NCBI GenBank assembly: GCA_027346425.1
Contig: DAIESF010000391.1
Location: 1 to 36,385 of the forward strand
Source of the DNA: Gemmatimonadota bacterium
GTDB lineage: Bacteria; Gemmatimonadota; Gemmatimonadetes; Gemmatimonadales; Gemmatimonadaceae
Reading direction: 5' to 3'
DNA: 36,385 nucleotides
This document shows positions 17,171 to 24,740 of this stretch, in pieces. Under the pieces are notes generated by a model. The model made no database searches. It had not been told where the DNA came from and saw only the letters and a program-made list of their open reading frames with translations. Positions within the stretch are counted from its first letter, which is position 1, and each line of letters opens with the position of its first letter. Both the position numbers and the translations under genes were made by a program.

Positions 17171-17774
17171 TTGCTCGAACATCGAAATGCGGGAGTTGTT
17201 GCCTGACTTCCTGCATGGCACGCTCTCCGGCGACGAGCGTTCGCGGGTCGAGGCGCATCTCGCGTCATGCGAGGCCTGCGCGGCGGAGCATGCGTTGCTC
17301 CTGTCCGCGCGTCGTGCGCTGGCAGGATTGCGCGTCCCGCACATCGACACGGCGGAGATCGTGGCGGCGCTCCCGCGCCCCATCCCCCCGATCGCCCACC
17401 GCCCGACGGTCGCGCGGCATTCGCCGATGCTCTTCCGCCTGGCGGCGGCGATCACGTTCATTGCGGTCGGAGGGATGTCAGTGGCGGTCGCCCGCTCGTA
17501 CTGGGGCGAGGCGTCGGTCTCGTCGGTCGACAGCGTCATGGCGTGGCGCAGCGACACCGCGCGCGACGTCCCCACGCTCGCCATCGCCGATACGCCCAGC
17601 GCGGCACCTGCTGCGACGCGAGGGCTGGCGGTACATGCCGCCATCAGCGACCTCAATGACGCCGACCTCGAATCGTTGCTCGGCGAACTGGACCAACTCG
17701 AGGCGGCACCTCTGGCCGAACCCGAGTCAACGCCTGGTGGTCGCGCGCTGGCCGGCGCGATCAGCGGCTCGTAG
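17160..17774 (+). CDS. Zinc-finger (ZAS-type) membrane anti-sigma factor
   Basis: A 204-residue protein. The N-terminal cytoplasmic domain has MRELLPDFLHGTLSGDERSRVEAHLASCEACAAEHALL, the H-x3-C-x2-C anti-sigma zinc signature. A single membrane helix LFRLAAAITFIAVGGMSVAVA (about residues 98-118) follows, then a periplasmic tail of about 85 residues without recognisable sensor domain. It ends in an acidic DLNDADLESLLGELDQLE helix. It most likely sequesters the ECF sigma encoded just upstream and releases it on an envelope signal. Two adjacent ATGs (17160 and 17163) are possible starts. Its stop codon overlaps the AGGAGG of the next gene. Confidence 0.85.
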   Translation: MMTDCSNIEMRELLPDFLHGTLSGDERSRVEAHLASCEACAAEHALLLSARRALAGLRVPHIDTAEIVAALPRPIPPIAHRPTVARHSPMLFRLAAAITFIAVGGMSVAVARSYWGEASVSSVDSVMAWRSDTARDVPTLAIADTPSAAPAATRGLAVHAAISDLNDADLESLLGELDQLEAAPLAEPESTPGGRALAGAISGS

Positions 17775-17787
17775 GAGGATGTACCCG

Positions 17788-18360
17788 ATGTCCCGACTCT
17801 TCCTCTCGCTCGCCCTGCTGCTCGTTGCGGCTGGCGACGCTCGCGGCCAACGCGTTACCGGCCAGCCGGGCGCACCCCGCGACCGGGCCGTTCTCGAGCA
17901 GCGCTTTCGTGAACGCTTCGAGCAGCTCCTGCGGACACGACTCGCGCTGAGCGATGCCCAGCTGGCGCAACTCATCGACGTCAACAAGCGGCTCGACGGC
18001 AAGCGACGCGAGCTCTTCACGGAGGAGCGCACCGTCCGCAAGGAGATGCGCGAGCAGCTGCAGGCCGGCGATGACCAGGCCAACCAGTCGCGCGTGGCCG
18101 AGCTGATGGAGCGCGCCATTCACGTGCAGCGGCAGCGCCTCGACCTCATGGAGACCGAGCAGCGCGAACTCTCTGCCTTCCTGACCCCCACGCAACGTGC
18201 CAGGTACATGGGGATGCAGGAGCAGCTGCGCCGGCGCGCCGACGAGATGCGCCGGAGGGCAGAAGGCGACACCGTGGGTGACGACCTCGGGGGACGGCCC
18301 GGCCTGGGGCCGCGTGCCGGGATGCCGCGTCGCCCAGGGAACAGAATCCCGCCGCTATAG
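17788..18360 (+). CDS. Spy/CpxP-like LTXXQ periplasmic protein
   Basis: A 190-residue exported protein with signal peptide MSRLFLSLALLLVAAGDARGQ. Long amphipathic helices follow (RAVLEQRFRERFEQLLRTRLALSDAQLAQLIDVN..., RELFTEERTVRKEMREQLQ...). The family motif FLTPTQRARYMGMQEQL is near residue 135, and a Gly/Pro/Arg-rich tail ends the protein. Spy and CpxP are ATP-independent periplasmic chaperones or stress sensors. AGGAGG at 17773-17778 is too close to the ATG at 17779 but ideal for ATG 17788. Co-transcription with an ECF sigma/anti-sigma pair suggests it is either a target or a sensor component of that system. Confidence 0.82.
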   Translation: MSRLFLSLALLLVAAGDARGQRVTGQPGAPRDRAVLEQRFRERFEQLLRTRLALSDAQLAQLIDVNKRLDGKRRELFTEERTVRKEMREQLQAGDDQANQSRVAELMERAIHVQRQRLDLMETEQRELSAFLTPTQRARYMGMQEQLRRRADEMRRRAEGDTVGDDLGGRPGLGPRAGMPRRPGNRIPPL

Positions 18361-18371
18361 GCGGCGATGCG

Positions 18372-18400
18372 TTGAGGCACCGCCCCCGTGCCACTACATT
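18372..18400 (+). promoter_or_regulatory. tRNA-Leu promoter
   Basis: TTGAGG, a 17-bp spacer, and TACATT, with the -10 ending 9 nt before the first base of the tRNA. The position relative to a mature tRNA 5' end makes this one of the more reliable promoter calls here. Confidence 0.6.
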
Positions 18401-18409
18401 CCGCCGCAA

Positions 18410-18493
18410 GCCCGGGTGGCGGAATTGGTAGACGCAGGGGACTCAAAATCCCCCGCCCTTAGGGGTATACGAGTTCGAGTCTCGTCCTGGGCA
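18410..18493 (+). tRNA. tRNA-Leu (anticodon CAA)
   Basis: An 84-nt class II tRNA. The acceptor GCCCGGG pairs with CCTGGGC (one G-T pair), discriminator A. The D-arm has GGCGGAATTGGTAGACGC. The anticodon stem GGGGA/TCCCC holds loop CTCAAAA, giving anticodon CAA (reads UUG). A long variable arm follows, then the T-arm GAGTTCGAGTCTC. CCA is not encoded. It does not read UUA, the rare Leu codon concentrated in this window's octamer. Confidence 0.96.
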
Positions 18494-18499
18494 CTTACT

Positions 18500-18538
18500 G
18501 CGAAGGGGGACACCGCGTCAGGCGATGTCCCCTTTCGC
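18500..18538. terminator. Hairpin terminator after tRNA-Leu
   Basis: GCGAAGGGGGACA pairs with TGTCCCCTTTCGC (13-bp stem with one G-T). It lies between the tRNA and the convergent TonB-domain gene, so it may act in both directions. Confidence 0.7.
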
Positions 18539-18568
18539 GTGCTCCGGCGCCGTTATGGCGCGTCAGGA

Positions 18569-18964
18569 CTATTTGTACTGGATCGGCAGGAGCACGCGCG
18601 TCCGTACGGGCTGCCCCTTCGACTTGCCAGGGGTGAACTCGATCTTTGTCGCCGCCTCCTTCGCGGCCGAGGCGAAGGCCGGGGTCGAGGCCAGCACGAC
18701 TTCGACGCTCTCCGGCTCGACCTTTCCCGAGGCGTCGACCACGAACTGGACCTGTGCCTGTCCCGCGACTCCGGCGCGCTTCATCCCCGCCGGGTACGAC
18801 TCGGCCACGATCCGGGCCGTCTTGGCGGGGTTCGCCAGCTTCGGGGGGGTGTCCACGTCCTCGCCGGCGTAGACTTGGTCGGCGCTCTGGGCGCGCAGGG
18901 AGGGGGCGGCCGCGACCGTGAGGAGCGCCGCGAGGGCCAGGGGTACGAGTCGGCGTGAAGGCAT
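18569..18964 (-). CDS. Small exported TonB C-terminal domain protein
   Basis: A 131-residue protein with signal peptide MPSRRLVPLALAALLTVAAAPSLRAQ. A short linker and a TonB C-terminal-type domain follow: SYPAGMKRAGVAGQAQVQFVVDASGKVEPESVEVVLAST, then AAKEAATKIEFTPGKSKGQPV. The cytoplasmic/membrane anchor and Pro-rich periplasmic spacer of classical TonB are missing. It therefore cannot couple to ExbBD as drawn and is more likely a soluble periplasmic TonB-like protein. The track ORF starting at 19543 is over-extended; ATG 18964 precedes the signal peptide. It is divergent from the 2-hydroxyacid dehydrogenase gene. Confidence 0.85.
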   Translation of the reverse strand: MPSRRLVPLALAALLTVAAAPSLRAQSADQVYAGEDVDTPPKLANPAKTARIVAESYPAGMKRAGVAGQAQVQFVVDASGKVEPESVEVVLASTPAFASAAKEAATKIEFTPGKSKGQPVRTRVLLPIQYK

Positions 18965-19120
18965 GATGAGGATTGGCTCCGATGGTGTCGATGGGTTACA
19001 TCGGCGAGTCTCGGAACCGGTGCCGCAAAACTGAAATAGCTTGTGATGCACCCGGTCGCTCACGCCGGGGTGAGGGGGGCGGAACCCCCCTCCTCGCACC
19101 CAGAATCCGCTTCCTCGACG

Positions 19121-20095
19121 ATGCCCTCCGTCCCCTCCATCCTCGTCACCCGCCGGCTCCCTGACTCCGTCGAATCGGCGCTTGCCCGGGATTTCGGCGC
19201 GACGCTCAATTCCGACGATCACCCGCTCACCGCCGCCGAGTTGCAGCGGGGACTGGCTGCATACGACATCGTCCTGTGTACGTTGACCGACCGGCTGACC
19301 CGCGAGGTGCTGGAGGCGGGCTCGGGCGGGGTCCGGCTGCTCGCCAACTTCGGCGCTGGGACGAACCACATCGACCTCGAGGCGGCGCGGCGACTCGGCA
19401 TCGTGGTGACCAACACCCCAGGCGTCCTGACCGACGACACCGCCGATCTCACGATGCTCCTGATCCTCGCCACGGCGCGACGTGCGCGCGAGGGGGCGCG
19501 GGAACTGCGGGCGGGGAGCTGGGCGGGGTGGCGTCCGACGCACCTCCTGGGGACCCGCGTCAGCGGCGCGACGTTAGGCGTCGTGGGGTTCGGGCGTATC
19601 GGCCAGGCCGTCGCGCACCGCGCATCGGCCGGGTTCGGCATGCGCGTCCTCTATCACTCGCGTCGCCGGGCCACTCCAGAGGTCGAGGCGGCATGCGCGG
19701 CGACGTATGTCCCCGTGCTCGAATCGCTCCTCGCCCAGTGCGACATCGTGTCGCTGCACTGCCCGGCGACGCCGGCGACGCATCATCTCATCGGCGCGAG
19801 CCAGCTGGCCGCCATGCGTCCCACGGCCTTCCTTGTGAATACCTCGCGCGGTGACGTGATCGATGAGTTGGCGCTGGTGTCGGCGCTGGAGGAGGGGCGG
19901 ATCGCCGGGGCAGGGCTCGACGTCTTCGAGCGCGAACCGGCCGTCCCCGAAGCGCTGCGGACGCTCCCTAACGTGTACGCGCTCCCGCACCTGGGCAGCG
20001 CCACCACCGCGTCGCGCGTGGCAATGGGAGAGTGCGCGCTGCGCAACATTGCGGCCTACGTGCGCGGCGACGCCCCCCCGAATCGCGTCGCATGA
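19121..20095 (+). CDS. D-isomer 2-hydroxyacid dehydrogenase (glyoxylate/hydroxypyruvate reductase-like)
   Basis: A 324-residue NAD(P)-dependent dehydrogenase reducing 2-oxoacids such as glyoxylate or hydroxypyruvate. The Rossmann motif is LGVVGFGRIGQAVAHRA. The catalytic residues are visible as Arg in NTSRGDVIDE, Glu in DVFEREPAVP and His in LPHLGSATTASR, in the expected order. FGAGTNHIDLEAARRLGIVVTNTPGVLTDDTADL is typical of the glyoxylate reductase branch. The start was moved from GTG/ATG 19043 to ATG 19121 (MPSVPSILVTRRLP), where homology begins. It carries two octamer copies. After its stop there are about 235 bp without a gene. Confidence 0.92.
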   Translation: MPSVPSILVTRRLPDSVESALARDFGATLNSDDHPLTAAELQRGLAAYDIVLCTLTDRLTREVLEAGSGGVRLLANFGAGTNHIDLEAARRLGIVVTNTPGVLTDDTADLTMLLILATARRAREGARELRAGSWAGWRPTHLLGTRVSGATLGVVGFGRIGQAVAHRASAGFGMRVLYHSRRRATPEVEAACAATYVPVLESLLAQCDIVSLHCPATPATHHLIGASQLAAMRPTAFLVNTSRGDVIDELALVSALEEGRIAGAGLDVFEREPAVPEALRTLPNVYALPHLGSATTASRVAMGECALRNIAAYVRGDAPPNRVA

Positions 20096-20330
20096 TGCGT
20101 GCTGCCGCGAGCCAGGCGATGCACCGGGTGACGCGCACGTGACGCGCCCGCCGGAGATTGCGGCTCCGGAACATCCGGCGTGTGGCTGTGCTATCACGGC
20201 GTGTTCGCTTGCCGCATCAGATGGTCCCCCCTAGCTTTCCGCCCCGTCACCGACCACTCGTTGCCGCTGCGGCGCATGCCCCAGGTGCGTGGCGCGCGGC
20301 CAGGGAAACCCCCGCGTTCACCCGGATTCC

Positions 20331-21806
20331 ATGACGCTGACCATCGCTGCGCGCGCCGCCAACCCGGCGACCCTCAATACCCCGCTGCTGGTAGTGCTGC
20401 TGCCCGCCGGGACCGAGCTCCCGGCGCACCTCAAGGCACTGGATAAGGCGATCGGGGGAGGGATCGGGCGGACGATGCGACGCGGTGACTTCCGGGGCGG
20501 GCGGGACGAATCGTTGCACCTGTCCGGCGGGAGCCGGGGACCGCGGCGCGTCCTGCTGGTGGGCTATGGTACCGCGAGCGATCGCCCCCTCGCCCTCCGC
20601 CGTGCCGCTACGCTGGCGGCTCGGCAGGCGAACCGGCTGGGTGTCGGCTCGCTCGCCCTGGTCGCTGGAACAGTCGACGGTCGTGAGGCCGAGCAGGTAC
20701 TCGTGGGGCTGCAGCTCGGCTGTTGGGAGTATCTCGACCTGCGCACCCCGCCGCCCGAGAATGAGCGGCGCGCGCCGCTCGCCGACGCGACGCTGATCGC
20801 CGAGAACGCCAAGACGCTTAGCGCGGCCGTCGACGCCGCGCGGGCCATCGGCGCCGGCTACGACGTCTCGCGGCGCCTGGCGCAGATGCCAGGCAACCTG
20901 TGCACGCCTGACCTCCTCGCCGATACGGCCCGTGACATCGGGAAGCGGCACTCCCTCAAGGTCACCGTGCTCGGTCGTCGCGAAATGGAGCGTGAGAAGA
21001 TGGGGTCGTTCCTGTGCGTCGCCCAAGGGACGCCACAAGACCCCAAGCTCGTCGCGATGGAGTATCGTGGGGGACCTAAAGGGCAAAAGCCGATTGTGCT
21101 GGTGGGAAAGGGGCTCTGCTTCGATACCGGAGGGATTTCCATCAAGCCGGCCGAGCGCATGGAGTTCATGAAGTTCGACATGTGCGGGGCGGCTGGGGTG
21201 ATCGGGGCGATGGAGGCGATCGCCCGCCTTGCCCTCCCGGTCAACGTCGTCGGCGTCTTCGGTGCCACCACCAACATGCCGTCGGGGACGGCGGTGAAGC
21301 CCGGTGATGTTGTCACCGCCTCGACGGGAACCACCATCGAGATCATCAATACCGACGCCGAGGGACGCCTGGTCCTTGCCGATGTCCTGGCCTGGGTCAA
21401 GCGCTTCGACCCGGCGGCCGTGGTTGACGCCGCAACACTCACCGGCGCCTGCGTCATCGCCCTCGGCAATACCACGACCGGTGCCCTCGGCAACGACGAC
21501 GCCCTCGTCGCCGAGGTCGTCGGAGCCGCCAAGCGGGCCAGCGAGCCGGCGTGGCAGCTGCCGATGTTCGACGAATACCGCGAGTTGATCAAGTCCGACG
21601 TCGCCGACATCAAGAACACCGGAGGGCGTGCCGCGGGGACCATCACCGCCGCCATGTTCCTCCGCGAGTTCGTCTCGTATCCATGGGTCCACCTCGATGT
21701 AGCCGGGACCGCGTACAGCGAGGGCGACCTCACGATCACTCCGAAGGGGCCGACGGGCGTTCCCACCGGTACCTTCATCGAGTTTGTCCGAGGGAGAGCG
21801 CACTGA
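20331..21806 (+). CDS. pepA: Leucyl aminopeptidase (M17 family)
   Basis: A 491-residue cytosolic M17 aminopeptidase that releases N-terminal residues, typically as a hexamer with two metals per subunit. The N-terminal macro-like domain (to about 165) is less conserved. The catalytic domain contains LVGKGLCFDTGGISIKP (metal and catalytic Lys), MKFDMCGAAGV, NTDAEGRLVLADVLAW (signature with metal-binding Asp/Glu and Arg) and DAATLTGACVIALG. All key residues are present. ATG 20331 gives MTLTIAARAAN; a GTG at 20289 would add 14 residues. The next gene begins in the CTGA of its stop codon. Confidence 0.95.
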   Translation: MTLTIAARAANPATLNTPLLVVLLPAGTELPAHLKALDKAIGGGIGRTMRRGDFRGGRDESLHLSGGSRGPRRVLLVGYGTASDRPLALRRAATLAARQANRLGVGSLALVAGTVDGREAEQVLVGLQLGCWEYLDLRTPPPENERRAPLADATLIAENAKTLSAAVDAARAIGAGYDVSRRLAQMPGNLCTPDLLADTARDIGKRHSLKVTVLGRREMEREKMGSFLCVAQGTPQDPKLVAMEYRGGPKGQKPIVLVGKGLCFDTGGISIKPAERMEFMKFDMCGAAGVIGAMEAIARLALPVNVVGVFGATTNMPSGTAVKPGDVVTASTGTTIEIINTDAEGRLVLADVLAWVKRFDPAAVVDAATLTGACVIALGNTTTGALGNDDALVAEVVGAAKRASEPAWQLPMFDEYRELIKSDVADIKNTGGRAAGTITAAMFLREFVSYPWVHLDVAGTAYSEGDLTITPKGPTGVPTGTFIEFVRGRAH

Positions 21807-23830
21807 TTCGCTTCGCCCGACTTCTCCGTCTCGCCGGCCTCGGCCTTGCGGTCGGGGCCGTTTTGCACGGGACGGCGCAGGCCCAGCAGCGCCCGGTGCG
21901 GCGCCCAGCACCGCGCCCGGATTCCACAAAGGTCATTCGCCCGGCGATCGACACGCTCAAGAAGCGCGCCGATTCGCTCAAGACGGCGGGCGATTCGGCG
22001 AAGCGCGCCGCCGACTCGCTGCGGACGCCGGCCGACACCCTGAAGCCGAAGGGCGACTCGCTCCAGGCCAAGGGAGACACCCTTCGCGCGAAACGCGACT
22101 CGCTCATCGCCGATTCCCTCGCCATCGACTCGCTGGAGCGCGAAAACCAGGCGATCCTCGCTGAGCAGCGGCGACGCGCCGACTCCATCAAGGCGCCGAC
22201 GGCGGCCGCCGAGATGCCGCACCTCACGGACATGGATGGGGGGTACCGATGGGGGCGTGACGAACTCGCCGCCACCGGTGCGTTGACGTTAGGCGACCTG
22301 CTCGAGGGAGTGCCGGGGCTCACGGTGTTCCGATCGGGGTGGATCGGCTCGCCCCAGGTCGCGTCGATGATCGGCGACTTGCAACGCGTGCGCATTTTCT
22401 ACGACGGCATCGAGCTCGATGCCCTCGACCCGCGCAATGGCGGTATGCTCGACCTCTCGTTCGTGCAGCTGTGGCAACTCGAGGAAGTCCGCATCGAGCG
22501 CGGTGCGAGTGAGATCCGCGTGCACCTGCGATCGTGGCGCGTGAGAAGCCTGACCCCCGCCACACGGGTCGATATCGGCACTGGCGACCTGGAGACCAAC
22601 GGATACCGGGGATACTTCGGCCGGCGCTTCCGGAATGGCGCCGCGCTCCAGGTCGGGGCGAACCAGTTCGCCACGCGCGACAATCGCGGCAACGGCGACG
22701 CCGATGGTCTCTCGCTCTTCGGGCGTGTCGGGTGGGCCCGCGGGCGCTTCAGCGCCGACGCCTCCTTCCTTCGCACCGCCCGCGATCGGACGGAGCAGCG
22801 GCGCGACTCGACGTCGGGCCCCAACCTCCCGGCGTTCGATGGCCACTCCACCGAAGCGTATGCCCGCCTCGCATACTCCGACACCGTCCACGGCATCTGG
22901 GGGCAACTGACGGCGGCGAGTCTCGCCCACGCCCAGAACAACCTCGCATTTCGCGACACCGTCGCCATCCCATTCATGCGACTCCCGTCGCAGCTGACGC
23001 CGTCGCGCAAGCAGTACGTCGCCGCCGCGGGATGGGAGCGCGGCCCATTCGCCGTGTCGGCGACGGGGCGCATGCGGCGCATCGACAGCCTCTCCTTCTT
23101 CTCACCGTCGGCGCGACTCTCGTTCGAAACGTCGCGCGTGGCGGTGGCCGGCTTCGCCGAGCAGCAGGAGGATATGCACCTCCGACGCCTGGAAGTATCC
23201 GGGCGCATCCTCCCGCTGTCATGGATCGGCGTCTCGGGGGCTGTCAGTCAGTACACTGCCACCGAGGCTGGCCTCTTCCCGACCTCGCTGACCTACCGCG
23301 GCGAGGTGGGACTTCGCATCCATCGCGCCTGGCTCTCGGCGGGGATCATGTCGCGTGATACCGCGACGCTCGTGGCGCCAGTCGTTTTCGACACCGCGTT
23401 CGTCGCCGGAGCGACGGGGGCGGTGACGGGGACCTTCGTCTCGCTTCGTGGAAAGGTGTGGAAGGACGTCGGCTTCGACGTCGTCGCCATGAAGTGGGAT
23501 TCCGCCGGTGTCTACCGGCCGGAGTACCAAACGCGTGCGCAGCTGTACCTGAACACCGGCTGGCGGTCACGCTTCCCGAGCGGGAACTTCAACATCCTGG
23601 CGTCGGTGACGCACGAATACCGGACTCAAGCGTACTTCCTGACGGCTGACGGCCAGCTGGCGACGTCGCAGTATCGGACAATCAACGCGCAGCTCGAGAT
23701 CCGGCTCCTGCAGGCCACGCTGAGTTACCAGTTTCGCAACCTCCTGAACGAGCAATACCAACAGGTCCCCGGATTCTTCATGCATCGCCCGGTGCAGTAC
23801 TACGGGGTACGCTGGTACTTCTTCAATTGA
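21803..23830 (+). CDS. Outer-membrane beta-barrel protein with TonB-receptor-like plug and repeat extension
   Basis: About 675 residues. A signal peptide (RFARLLRLAGLGLAVGAVLHGTAQAQ) is followed by a Lys/Asp/Ser heptad-repeat extension (about residues 50-113). A plug-like domain comes next (LTLGDLLEGVPGLTVFRSG, RVRIFYDGIELDAL, LEEVRIERGASEIRVHL). After that, amphipathic beta strands continue to an aromatic C-terminus, YYGVRWYFFN, as expected for BAM-dependent insertion. No ATG or GTG lies before the signal peptide in this frame. The likely start is CTG 21803, overlapping the pepA stop as CTGA, with GAGGGAGA upstream. At this length the barrel is shorter than classical TonB-dependent receptors. 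The transported substrate is unknown. Confidence 0.8.
   Translation: MIRFARLLRLAGLGLAVGAVLHGTAQAQQRPVRRPAPRPDSTKVIRPAIDTLKKRADSLKTAGDSAKRAADSLRTPADTLKPKGDSLQAKGDTLRAKRDSLIADSLAIDSLERENQAILAEQRRRADSIKAPTAAAEMPHLTDMDGGYRWGRDELAATGALTLGDLLEGVPGLTVFRSGWIGSPQVASMIGDLQRVRIFYDGIELDALDPRNGGMLDLSFVQLWQLEEVRIERGASEIRVHLRSWRVRSLTPATRVDIGTGDLETNGYRGYFGRRFRNGAALQVGANQFATRDNRGNGDADGLSLFGRVGWARGRFSADASFLRTARDRTEQRRDSTSGPNLPAFDGHSTEAYARLAYSDTVHGIWGQLTAASLAHAQNNLAFRDTVAIPFMRLPSQLTPSRKQYVAAAGWERGPFAVSATGRMRRIDSLSFFSPSARLSFETSRVAVAGFAEQQEDMHLRRLEVSGRILPLSWIGVSGAVSQYTATEAGLFPTSLTYRGEVGLRIHRAWLSAGIMSRDTATLVAPVVFDTAFVAGATGAVTGTFVSLRGKVWKDVGFDVVAMKWDSAGVYRPEYQTRAQLYLNTGWRSRFPSGNFNILASVTHEYRTQAYFLTADGQLATSQYRTINAQLEIRLLQATLSYQFRNLLNEQYQQVPGFFMHRPVQYYGVRWYFFN
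21950..22141 (+). repeat. Tandem heptad then pentad coding repeat
   Basis: Seven consecutive 7-residue units start with D[ST] (DTLKKRA, DSLKTAG, DSAKRAA, DSLRTPA, DTLKPKG, DSLQAKG, DTLRAKR; 21950-22096). Three 5-residue units follow (DSLIA, DSLAI, DSLER; 22097-22141). At DNA level this is a 21-nt repeat passing into a 15-nt repeat. Confidence 0.85.
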
Positions 23831-23855
23831 CAAGGTTGTTGTGGCGCAATAACTT
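23827..23855 (+). promoter_or_regulatory. Promoter of the yicC-gmk-rpoZ-coaBC gene run
   Basis: A perfect TTGACA, 17-bp spacer and TAACTT. The -35 overlaps the stop codon of the outer-membrane gene, and the -10 sits in a GCGCAA-TAAC-TTGCGC dyad (23844-23859). A start site 6-7 nt after the -10 would leave only about 6 nt before the yicC ATG. Confidence 0.6.
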
Positions 23856-23867
23856 GCGCGGCCTCCC

Positions 23868-24740
23868 ATGATCCGAAGCATGACCGGATTTGGCGCGGCG
23901 GAAGGGACGGTTGGCGCAGCACGCGTCGCCGTCGAACTCCGCTCCGTCAATCATCGATTCTTCAACGCCACGATCCGCCTGCCGTCGGAACTGTCCCGAT
24001 GGGAGAGCGAGGTTCGTGAGGCGCTGCGCAAACGCGTGAGCCGAGGACATATCTCCCTCAGCGCACGCGTGGAACGTGGTGTGGCCGGCGCCCCAGCCAT
24101 CGATGAGGCGCGATTTGGCGCCTACGTCGAGCTGCTTCGACAACTGCGGAGCCGCTACCAGCTGGACGGCCAGATCGACGTCGCTGCCGTCCTGCGCATG
24201 CCCGACGTGATGTCGTCGATCTCCGAGGGCGAGGACGGCGACGTGAGCGAGCTGATCGAGATCGTTGACGCGTCGGCGCAGCGCCTGGCCACTGCCCGTG
24301 AAGAAGAAGGAGCTCGCCTGGCGACGTATCTTCTCGATCGACTGGCGATCGTCGAGGGGGCCTTGGCCCGAATTGCGGAGCGCGCCCCGGCGCGGCTGCT
24401 GGAGCAGCGTGACCGCCTGCGCGCCGCCGTTGCCGAACTCACCATGGGGGTGGCCGTCGACGAGCAGCGACTGGCGATGGAGATCGCGGTCTTGGCCGAC
24501 CGGCTCGACGTGCACGAGGAGCTGTCGCGCTTCAGCTCGCACAACGCGGCCTTTCGGCAGACGCTGTCCCGACGCGACGGCGAACCGGTGGGGAAGCGGC
24601 TCGGTTTCCTCCTTCAAGAGATGCTCCGCGAGGCCAACACGACAGGGAGCAAGGCGAACGACGCCCAGATGCTCGCCGACGTCGTCACGATCAAGGAGGA
24701 GCTCGAGCGGATCCGGGAACAGGTGGAGAACCTCGAGTGA
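23868..24740 (+). CDS. yicC: YicC family endoribonuclease
   Basis: A 290-residue YicC/YloC-family protein. E. coli YicC is an endoribonuclease contributing to RNA decay. The N-terminus MIRSMTGFGAAEG and LRSVNHRFFNATIRLP are family hallmarks. The C-terminal DUF1732 part has DVHEELSRFSSHNAAFRQ, GKRLGFLLQEMLREANTTGSKAND and a final VTIKEELERIREQVENLE helix. The gene order yicC-gmk-rpoZ-coaBC is conserved widely and supports the call. Its stop overlaps the GTG start of gmk by 4 nt. Transcription probably begins at the TTGACA promoter immediately upstream, giving a near-leaderless mRNA. Confidence 0.95.
   Translation: MIRSMTGFGAAEGTVGAARVAVELRSVNHRFFNATIRLPSELSRWESEVREALRKRVSRGHISLSARVERGVAGAPAIDEARFGAYVELLRQLRSRYQLDGQIDVAAVLRMPDVMSSISEGEDGDVSELIEIVDASAQRLATAREEEGARLATYLLDRLAIVEGALARIAERAPARLLEQRDRLRAAVAELTMGVAVDEQRLAMEIAVLADRLDVHEELSRFSSHNAAFRQTLSRRDGEPVGKRLGFLLQEMLREANTTGSKANDAQMLADVVTIKEELERIREQVENLE

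Noticed and set aside
20151-20169. CCGGAG-ATTGCGG-CTCCGG hairpin after the 2-hydroxyacid dehydrogenase.
   Set aside because: A 6-bp stem is expected by chance at this GC content, and no T-tract follows, so I did not call a terminator.
21950-22141. The 21-nt repeat as a CRISPR-like array.
   Set aside because: The repeats are contiguous, in frame and encode a regular peptide heptad. There are no spacers.
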